From positions 10,985,764-11,049,763 of the forward strand of contig JAMKCF010000021.1 in NCBI GenBank assembly GCA_023634235.1: 64,000 bases of DNA, in the 5' to 3' direction. The notes under the pieces are model-generated. The model ran no database searches and had not been told where the DNA came from. It saw nothing but the letters and a program-made list of their open reading frames with translations. A program made the position numbers and the translations under genes. Position 1 is the first letter of the stretch; the number at the start of each line of letters is the position of its first letter. This document shows positions 1 to 10,300 of the stretch, piece after piece. This stretch comes from Pisaster brevispinus (lineage: Eukaryota > Echinodermata > Asteroidea > Forcipulatida > Asteriidae).

Positions 1-208
1 GTAACTATAATTAGGATTCTCTGGAACACACTGGCTCTTTTCAGAGCCAACACTCCTCCCAAATGAGACTCATACATGGTGTTACCTGCAAGTTTCCTAG
101 TAATAGTTGCTTACCAGATTTATCTGGTTGCAGCCTAGGAGATAGCACCAAGGCTGCTAATGAAAGACTACTCCAGAATCATTAACTGCAAAATTCCTGC
201 ATAATCGA

Positions 209-385
209 ATGGGCCCGATTTCATAAAGCTGTTAAGCCGAAAATGTTGCTTAGCAAAAACAATTTCTAATCAAACAACTACTTGGAGCCACATTTGCAAC
301 AATGTAAACTTTATGGAACTTTGGCTGGTTACCTGTTTCTGCTTAGCAATATTTTTGTGCTCAGAGGCTTTATGAAGTTGGGCAC
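209..385. mobile_element. MITE of the GGGCCC family, copy 1
   Basis: The left end TGGGCCCGATTTCATAAAG and right end CTTTATGAAGTTGGGCAC are inverted relatives of each other. No coding capacity. It belongs to the same family as 2217-2472, 25591-25748, 38096-38290 and 43884-44082. Confidence 0.55.
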
Positions 386-609
386 CCGTCCAAGAGCATG
401 ATTTTGTTTCAAAGTTAAAGCAATGTATGTGGGAATATAAATTTCCCTAACATGTTCAAATAAATGGTCAGGTCTTGCGTGGTCTGTATAGAGCATAAGC
501 ACGCATTTATCATCATACTTTTTTCTTCATATTTTGAAATTGGTATTGGTACTTTATACCTCTTTATTTCAGTTCAATATTTTAATTTAACACAGACAAG
601 CTGATAATA

Positions 610-840
610 CTTAATATAATTTGTTTTTGCCCTTACACCGACGTGTATTAAGCACTGTATACTTTCCACAAGTTTTGTGAAAAAAAAACACAGCATATCA
701 CTCAAGTGGGATTCGCACCTACAACCCTGGCATTGCTAGAGCAGATGTCTCACCACTAGACAACCGAGCTAGCCCGGTGGCTAGAGGCAGTTCGAATCCT
801 TTGCTTTAGCAGTGGGTACGGCAACAAATTAGATAGATGT
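610..840 (-). mobile_element. tRNA-derived SINE, family A
   Basis: On the minus strand it has a tRNA-like head with a box A-like stretch (GGTTGTCTAGTGGTGAGACA) and a degenerate box B (GGTGCGAATCCC), followed by a non-tRNA body (TTGTGGAAAGTATACAGTGC). Related copies lie at 10840-11030, 16370-16640, 26510-26720 and 38790-38910. The head does not fold into a full cloverleaf with an acceptor stem, so it is not a tRNA gene. Confidence 0.55.
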
Positions 841-1359
841 TAATACTAGAAAATAATTTTTGGCAAATTTGACTGTTGTCATCTTTTGATAGATTATTAT
901 ATCACTTTACCTTCATTCAAATATACATAGAAAGAAGTTATAATCTTTATTCTTCAACCCTCCTACTTTCTAAAACATTTGCCAGTAATTTAACCAACCA
1001 ATTAACTGAATTGACTGGGCTGTGTTTGGTCATGGTAGAAAAACTGTGCACAGAGCTGTATTGTGTAGATGCATCCACCACATGATATCATACATACTGT
1101 AGGCTGGCACAGTTTATCAATGATTCAAAACCACAGCGGATGATATTGAATGGTCAGACAGTAGGAGGGTTGACCATGTACTGTGTGGATGCATTCACCA
1201 CATAGTACATTACTGCAGCCTGGCATAGTGCAATCTATCATTCAAAACAGGGTAGAAGAAACCGATTGGTCAGGCAGCAGGAGCGTTCATGCACTCAATG
1301 GAAGAACATAAAAATACCGGGCTCCCTGTTGCTGAGAAATGTGAACATACCACATATCT

Positions 1360-4300
1360 TCAATCAAACCAGAGTTTTTTCACTGCTAGAGCTGCCAGGG
1401 CCACAACCCCAATCATGCTCCCCAGCGAGACCCATCCCCACTGCTCTGCCTGCCTGACCAGAAGCGATCGCTTGTTATCAAGGGCAAACAGAATTTCGTC
1501 CCGGATGTGCATTGGATCAAGTCGTCTGAGTACCTCGTCGGCTGCCCGCATCCCGGACTGCACCGCTCCACTCATGTAGCCTATATGCTGGGTTGCAGAC
1601 TCTGTTCCTGCCCAGTGTACCCTGCAAGTGCAACAGGTGCAAAAAGGAAAGTTAAGGAACTTTCTGTCAAGGGGCGAGAGTCATTGCTGACTAGAAGGTC
1701 TGATATAGTATGGCAGGTAGGAGATGAAACTGTGCCTTTGACGATATAAATATGGAATTTGGCCGGGATTTGAACCCAGACCCAGATGACTGCCACCAGA
1801 ACTTAAGTCCAATGCACTAGACCAATCAGCTATGACCTGAGGTCAATGGGCTCAGTTTCCATCCAAGCAATCACTCTCCAGAACCACTGCAGTGCCACAC
1901 ATGCAACTTTTTAAGCTTCAAAAGAAAGAGGAAAATGGCCAAACACAGGAAACTTTTGTACAGTGTTTTTCAGTTTTCTATGGAACTGTTTTATTTGCAC
2001 ACAAAAAAGAAATCAGTTCAAAATGGACATAAAGTCATGCGCAGTGTTGATGAAAATCGTATTTCCAGATTGTTTACCCACCATGCAACATTTCCAATCT
2101 TAAAATGTCTGGCCGAGTTTCATTTGAATAAATTTTGGTTTTCATTTGAATAATTTTCAGGTTTTTTTCATGTACTTTGTCGTCATATGATTGATTAAAC
2201 TACTTCAAAACAAAGCCTGGGCCTAATTTCATGTCTCTGCTTACCACTGAATTTTGTGCTTTCAATCACCATTCTCCGCTTACTTTGCAAGCGCTGAATT
2301 TCTGCGCTAGCTGTGTAAGCAAAGAATGCCTAGTAACGTGCAGTACACACGCGCACAAGCAAATATTCCCTACTAACCTGTAAAATACGCTTGATGTAAG
2401 CGCGGAATTCCATGCTTCTATAAGTGCCAATTCTTTGCTTACAGTAAGCAGAGCCAAGAAATTGGGCCCTGCAGTGTGTCATGGTCCACCGGTCTAGTTT
2501 ACTCGGCTCAACTTCTGTTGGCCAAGTCATCAGGGCCCAATTTCATAAAGCCTGTAAGTACAAAAACTTGCTAAGCACAGAAAAATATTGCTTAGCAGAA
2601 ACAGATTACAAGTCAACATTCCATAAAGTTTAGATTGTTGCCACTGGTACCCCGCTCATTGCTTGCGAAGTATAGAAATTTGCCAAGAGTGTGGCTTTGA
2701 TACCAATGAAACTGCGGCCGTTGACAAGACAACTATAAAAAAAAAATGCTTCACATCACCCAGGAGTGATTGGGTACATGCTTGGGTAGAGATTGATGCG
2801 AATGATTAGCAACCTGTGCGCCCATTTGGCTGCTGGTGCTGCACACTCCTCAGGGGTTTAGACCTGGTTTAGATGGTTTTGGGAATGCCTATGGGTAGTA
2901 ATAGTCCTTTGGCACCTTGTTGGTACTTAATGAGTGCCTAATAAATATTTACTGCTATCATTGTTGTTATAAACCCCCCAGACAAACAACGCTTACTTTA
3001 CCTATCAAAGGGTGTCCTTAGACCCTTATGGAAGTAGGTCATCGCTCCAGGGGTCATGATATTCACAGGGCATCCACCATTGTAGGGCTCTAAAGCCCAG
3101 TCCTACAAACACAAAATGATAATAAAGTGAAGTCTCCATATTAATTTGCTGAAAATAAAATGACAGTCAACTTCGGTTCGTGTACAAGAACCCACTACGA
3201 AGAAGGGGAAGAAACAACTTTACCTTTTCCTTGTAGTCCAGAGGCTCGAGTGCTTTTGGTCCAAAGAATTCTGCTAGGGCATGGAGAACGGCAGCCTTCC
3301 GTACTTCTTCCTGATATTATGTAAATAACAACACCAAAGCTTCATGGTTGCATTGTTTCTTGACAATGAACAGTTTGTGAACAAACCTGTGTTGTACACT
3401 TTCCCGAGGTGGCACATTACGCAAACAGTTACAGACAAAAAAGAAGAAGAGTCATTTACACCTCAGTTATCACTTCGTCTTCTGGGGATTGTTAGACACT
3501 ACTAGACAATGGCTCCTGTACTATCCAAGTGGTTCTTTATAACTCAGTGTGGTTGATTACTTGCAAGGTGCCTGTAAAAAAATGCCTTGTGTGACAAGGT
3601 CCTTTTAATGCACAGGAACTTTTTTAGATGAGCTCACCTCAACGTTACTCCACTCACGCCCGTTAGCGTAGAACCCAACAAGGGCTGGACTTCCATTTGA
3701 GGATGTACAGTCAAAGGTTATTTGTAACGGACCCGAGCTGAGCCCTTCAAGTTGTGGCTTGCCGCCGTGACTCACTATCTCCCCGGAGAAACCGTCCTCC
3801 CTCCAGAAGGCCTGAAAAGGGACATGAAATACAATTCAGTTAATAACGTTTAATTGTTTGCTTTGTGGTCACAATGGCAAGACTATAATTTGAGTTGCAC
3901 TTATGACGTTACACTCATGTCTGATGGTGAGTTGTACTCATGGCTGATGACGAGTTGCACTCATGTGCTTAATTACACCCCCAGAAAAACAGGTACAAGC
4001 ATGCACCTACTGTGCTACAATTCACTTCCCCCATACAAAGAGGGACAAAGGGTACTGGAAATCATGCCTAAAATCTCCCTTTTTCCAGGGGGACTACTGT
4101 GTAATCCTCGATTCCAGACCTTCGTCCTTTTGATGTACAAACAAAGATTATGAGAGATTGATAGGTTGCCATCATTGCTTCTCATCGTATTCGGCATATG
4201 GGAGGCAAGTCAGAGATTCCAGCATGCCATGGTCAATTATCGGCAGTGGGTTACGGCCAAGGTTTGGCAAAATATCCCAGTGCATTTTATGAGTTGGTTG

Positions 4301-7300
4301 TTTTACTTGGTTATGCCAGGGTTTCACTGTGAAGACAGTATTCTAAAAAAAAAAAATTATTTGGTTCTGAAAAAAGTTTAGAAAAATAATACCGTGCAGA
4401 GTCATGGTAAATATTTTCTCCACAATGATGGAAAGTGGTCAATGACCTTGTGATGGGACACCCTAGATTATAACAACTGAAAAATTGTGTAAAACTCACC
4501 GTTTTATAGGTGACAATGAATTTGAAAAGGTGACCCATAGGTGCATGGCAAGCCAGGCTGATTCTAGCCAGAGGTAGGACAGGGGTGTAGGTTATATCAG
4601 CTTTATACAAAAACAAAAACAGGAACATAAATCAGGTGCGGTGCTTGCCAAGACCGGGGGGGTTGATATTGTGATAGTAGATATAAGAGACACATTAATT
4701 TGGAAGCAGGGGTGAGAGAGTCATTGTTGACAATAAGGTCTGAAACTAGGATCAAAATGTTAGGAGGTACTGAATAGCACTCCTCACTAATGGCATCATT
4801 TTTGCTCAAAATACCTGGCTGACAGACAAATGTTCCACCACATACGCAATGACCGCATTATTGATGCGCAAAACTCCACAAAAGTCAGTATGCACAAGGT
4901 AACACAAAAATGTTACACGTACGCCCACCTTTGTCTAAGATCCAGGTACTATTTGTCTAAGATCCAAGTACTATTTATCTAAGATCCAGGTACTATTTAT
5001 CTAAGATCCAGGTACTATTTATCTAAGATCCAGGTACTATTTGTCTAAGATCCAGGTACTACTTGTCTAAGATCCAGGTACTATTTATCTAAGATCCAGG
5101 TACTATTTGTCTAAGATCCAGGTACTATTTATCTAAGATCCAGGTACTATTTATCTAAGATCCAGGTACTATTTATCTAAGATCCAGGTACTATTTGTCT
5201 AAGATCCAAGTACTATTTATCTAAGATCCAGGTACTATTTATCTAAGATCCAGGTACTATTTATCTAAGATCCAGGTACTATTTGTCTAAGATCCAGGTA
5301 CTATTTGTCTAAGATCCAGGTACTATTTATCTAAGATCCAGGTACTATTTGTCTAAGATCCAGGTACTATTTGTCTAAGATCCAGGTACTATTTGTCTAA
5401 GATCCAGGTACTATTTATCTAAGATCCAGGTACTATTTGTCTAAGATCCAAGTACTATTTGTCTAAGATCCAAGTACTATTTGTCTAAGATCCAGGTACT
5501 ATTTGTCTTAGATCCAGGTACAGAGTGCTATTAATGACATTTCCATTATTTGGTAACCCCTGGAGTTATAGATTTCAAAAAGCTTCTGGGAACAGAATCC
5601 TCAGCACGGGAGAAGTAAATCAAAGAGCATAACATCCTTATATGTGATGAAAATAAGAGCTATTTTGGGGGCAGGAAGAAAAAGTACTGATTTGAAATGA
5701 AAGTCAGAAATTTGTCTTCCCTGCATGAAATACAGACGTCTCTAAGCTTGAAGCCTATATTTTCTTGAGTAATTTGAAGCTTTTTGATCTTGATGACCTC
5801 CAAAATTTTCCTTGAACATAATGTCCAGATGGCTTCAACAATTCTATAACTTCTAGACATGGTGCTACAGCAACCCCCCCCCCCCCCCCCCCCCCCCGGG
5901 TGCATTGTTATTAAAAACAACTATTAATATTAACTTTTAATAATTTGGGGTTGAACAAAGAAGAATTGACTAGAGTGGGACTTGAACCTGTGACCTCCGA
6001 TGCCGGCGCTCTACAAACTGAGCTATCTAGCCCTATGTTGGCGGTCTCCCTATTCTGTCAATATATTCGTTCAGGGATGCCAGTCAGAAGCCAATCAATT
6101 GGAACTACAAATTTTAACATGCCAGCGCTCTACCAAATGAGCCATCTAGTCCAACATGCCCTATGTTGGGTGGTCTCCGTATTTTGTCAATATGTTTGTT
6201 CGGGTAAAAATATATGAGTAAAAAAAAAAACATCCAACTACAATTGTTTTATGTTGGTTTTAAGTTTATATTCATTTATATATTTATTTGCTATTTTCTC
6301 TCAAACTTACTGGAGCAGTGTATAGGTGTAGCCATTATAACGTATCGACAGGAGAAGCCCTTGCCGTCTTTGGTTACAACAGTAACCCTGTCTTCCTCCT
6401 CCTGCTGGATGTGACATACAGGCTTCTTGAGAAGCACCTTCTCAGAGCCTATCCTTTCTGCTAATATCGATGATATTTGATGAGCACCACCCTAGGCAGA
6501 GAAAATCCACACACAACTGATGCAGTTAAATTGTCCGTAATGGTTGGTCAACACATTTGCAAATGTTATGTAATGAACCCATCATAGTTTCAGTAACAAG
6601 GAAGAATGTATTTATCCGTTCACTGTCTCAGCATTGGTAATTGTCAAAGACCAGCATCCACACATACATAAAATAACAAACCTGTGAAAGTTTAAACTCA
6701 ATCAGTCACAAGAAAATAAAGAACAACCCCCTTGTAAGTTTTCACTGGTTTTAAAAATCAGGCTGTGGACTAAAATCTAATCCTTTCATTCATTTCTCAA
6801 AAACGAAGATATTTCAAGCAAAAACACTTTCAAGGGAAGTATTCCACCATGACCATCTTTTATACTATTTTTTTTTTTATGCAAGTCGCCAGACACACAA
6901 GGCCTGAAGGCCACTTCAAGGTGTGGGCTACAATCAACTATTTTTTTCCAGGGGCCGTTGCCACCTACTCCTGGGGCTGAAACAGGGTTACCCCCTTTAC
7001 AGTCCATACGGATGTAGGCTTGGGTATCATCCATCAGAAGCTTGGCTGGTAGAGCAGAAAGCACTACCTCCCCAACTTTACGAAGCAATCATGGTTAAGT
7101 GTCTTGCTTAAGGACACAAGTGTCACGACCGGGACTCAAACCCACACTCTGCTGATCAAACACCAGAGCTTGAATCCGGTGCTCTTAACCGCTAGGCCAT
7201 GACACGCCACTATGTAAGCTATGTGAACATTCTGTGGACATTTTCATTTTCAATCTTACCAATGCTGTGCACTACTTTCAAGGCAGTTCTCAGAATGAGA

Positions 7301-10300
7301 AGTGAATGTGATGTTATTGTGATTGCAATGTGATTTGGCAAGCTAATCAAACCCTTACTGGCAGCTGAGAAACTAAAGGACACGGCTACGATGTGTTTGA
7401 GCCGCAGGCATGGAAAGGCGCCTTTGTGCAGCCAGCCACATCAACTCATGACCAAGGAGCACAGCCAAAGATTGAAAGTGTTTGATTTTTTCCGGAGGGC
7501 CAAGAGAAAAACTCTTGTGGCATAGAAGAGAACCACATTGGTGAGTGGCGAGCGCTTTATGCAGTAGCCATTCATGGCACCAAAAATCCAACACGCAACC
7601 TTACCGTTGTGAGCTTTACGATAACTACTCCACTGCAACACACTCTCAACACTAACCTTAACTTTGAGTTCCTGCACTGATCCCTGAGTGGCCTCATTCA
7701 GTTTTTTCATGTCGCCCACTGCGCCGACGTAATGGAAGAAGTATAATGCTGATAGTGTCCGAGGCTGGGCCCCCATGATGATGTTGACTGCAGCGTCGAT
7801 AAGATCTCGAGCCTCTGAAAAAAAAAAGATTGTAAACAAAATGTTCACTCAAATAAACATTTTGGGGTGGAACAGAGAAAAATTGACTACAGTGGGACTT
7901 GAAACTGGGACCTCCTGTTTAACATACCAGCACTCTACCAACTGAGCCATACATACAATGTTGGCTGTCTCCCTATTTTGTCAATATATTTGAAAGGGGG
8001 TGCCAGTCAGAAGCCATACAACCTGTGATTGCCGTATAGCCAGGGATCACACCCAAGTTTACACTACAACCTGGGAAGTGGCAGCAGAGAGACCACCTGA
8101 AGGAGATGCGACTTATTATTTCAAATATCAAGTAAAAAGCCACTAGGGAAACTGACTGGGAAAATTTGTAACTATTTCAGGTTCAAGTCCTGCTCCAGTA
8201 AATTTTTCTTTTTTGACAGGAAATTTTAGGTAGTTTAAAAAAAACAAAAACCCAAAAATCTAACGGTAAAGTCATACTTCCTATGAGATTGCTCTACTTT
8301 TAGATTAACTTCATTCCAAATATGTGCAGGTGTCTCACTTGATGTCCCTTAATAATAACAACAATATAATAACAGCATTTATAGAGCGCCCTTACACTGG
8401 GTACCACAGTGCTTTACAAGGAACTATACAATAAGCGAATAAATAAAGGCACTAATAATGGGAAAAACAGTTGGTCCTTAACAATCTACCATTGAACAGG
8501 ACAGTTTTGAGATGTTTCTTGAAAACTTCAAGTGACTCTGCAGAACAGATTTGATGAGCTATCCTTGTCCTGCAGGAGTACTACACACCATCAAAACAAT
8601 ACTCAAAAGTTGAAAAGCATTCGGAATGTCACATCCGAGTCAATTGAGGAATTATCCCCCAAATATCAGAGCCAATATTTATAACATGGCAGCAGCACAA
8701 CAGCGCCCTCTCTGAAGATTCATAGTCCTTTTGTACGCACCTCGCAGTACTTATTTTGCCGCATCTTCTCATCCATTCACTTTGTCTGTTCCACGGGGCG
8801 GTATTGTGAGATATTCTGCTAGCTTTTTCCCTGGTACTGCTGCACTTTGGAACTCCCTACCTGCACCTCCCTTTCCACCATCTTAAAATCTATTCCAGTT
8901 CATGAGAGAAGTGAACAGACATCTTCTCCCTCTCTCTCATAAATTGTCTTTACTTTTTCTTGTCGCTGAACATGATCGGCTCTTTGGCCTTGTGTTGGGA
9001 GTTTTACATTGTTGAGTTAGCCTTGAGTTGATCATTAAATAGCATGATGGGGGGCGTGTCTCACGGGGGGAGGGTGTGGCATACCTTTTGTCCAAGTGGT
9101 TTGCCGTATGACAGTATCCAAGGTCATGCTGTCTAAGACATCAGCATTCGGAGCCTTCATGGGATTATCAAGTGGAATGGTGGCGGCAATACTGTCAGCC
9201 TAGAGAGGTATTGAACAAAATTACATAAAGCGATCTCGCTTCATAGTGTAAGAACAATGATAAGCCTTTACAAGCACTTTTTAACCAAGCTTCAAAGCTA
9301 TTGGGGCCTTCAAGCACTCCTGATAAAAATTTGACTCCTTAGGAGTATTATGCAGCACCAGCAACTGATTGGGTGCACGGGTTGTTCATTATTCACATCA
9401 ACGAGCTCTGTCCTCACAGGTACCCATTTACTCCTGGGTGATGAGATACATTACCCAAGGGCTCAACAAAAAATTGCTCCAACATTTCGATGAATCTGAT
9501 GCGCATGACAAGTGGTCCGCAAATGTTTAGGCCAGAGAACCTTTTTTTCAGTGAGGACTAGTTAGCCTGTCATTTCATTAGTCCATCAGCTTTTTCACAA
9601 GTCTGTAATTCAAGAAGTAAGGATCATGCTTTTCAACACTGAACTAGCTAACCGGACCACTTGGAGTAAGTTTTGACTAGTCCTTAGGTGTTTTAACTTG
9701 TATTTGGCCAGCAGACAATTGTTGAGGGAAAACGCTGGAGACCCAATGAAAATTTCAGGCACTGTCTGGGAACCACCTGCTCATCACCGGCCGACTGATC
9801 CTCCTGCTGCAGAGGTACTGTAATAAAAAATAGACCAATCTAAACAGGGGTATCATTGGCCAAGAGTCGCGCCAAGCGCGTACACGCATGCACGTTTTTA
9901 TTGTTTGTCATCAAAGATGACGACCAATGCAAGGCGTCTATTGGAAAAGGTAGCCTAATTAGAACAAGCCCTTACTGTGTTAAAGAAGCGGTTGATATCA
10001 AGTAATGACAGGAGCGTCATGGATGGGAGAGTTGCTTCGTAGGTACGTATCCCCTTGTTGCCTAGTAGCATCAACTTACGACCGGTGGTGTACTGCTGGT
10101 ATATCTCAAGGCCGAGCTCCTCCAACAGCCACATCATGTGATATTGAGTGCTGTGTAGGGATAATAATATTGGAGTCTTTATATAGCGCACATATCCACC
10201 AGAAAGGTGTTCAAGGCGCTGGAACAAAGAGAAACACTTTTAAAGACAGGTTTTGAGGTTTATGGATTGTGAGACCCATTTATGTAGCACCTTATCAGGG

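Larger units (their letters stand above)
1..1359. other. Gene-free 3' flank of the amine oxidase gene, filled with repeats
   Basis: No coding sequence was supported. Positions 1-110 look like the right end of the inverted-repeat element seen complete near 33338-33656, sharing the ACTCCTCCCAAATGAGACTC type of end. Positions 209-385 are a GGGCCC-ended MITE, and 610-840 a minus-strand tRNA-derived SINE. Positions 1005-1250 carry two copies of a unit of about 120 bp that recurs in opposite orientation at 34600-35010. A TTTATT at 946-951, which reads AATAAA on the minus strand, is a possible but distant poly(A) signal for the gene ending at 1360. Confidence 0.5.

Noticed and set aside
4930..5521. 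Regular repeats resembling a CRISPR array
   Set aside because: The repeats are contiguous with no unique spacers, in a eukaryotic intron; this is a minisatellite.
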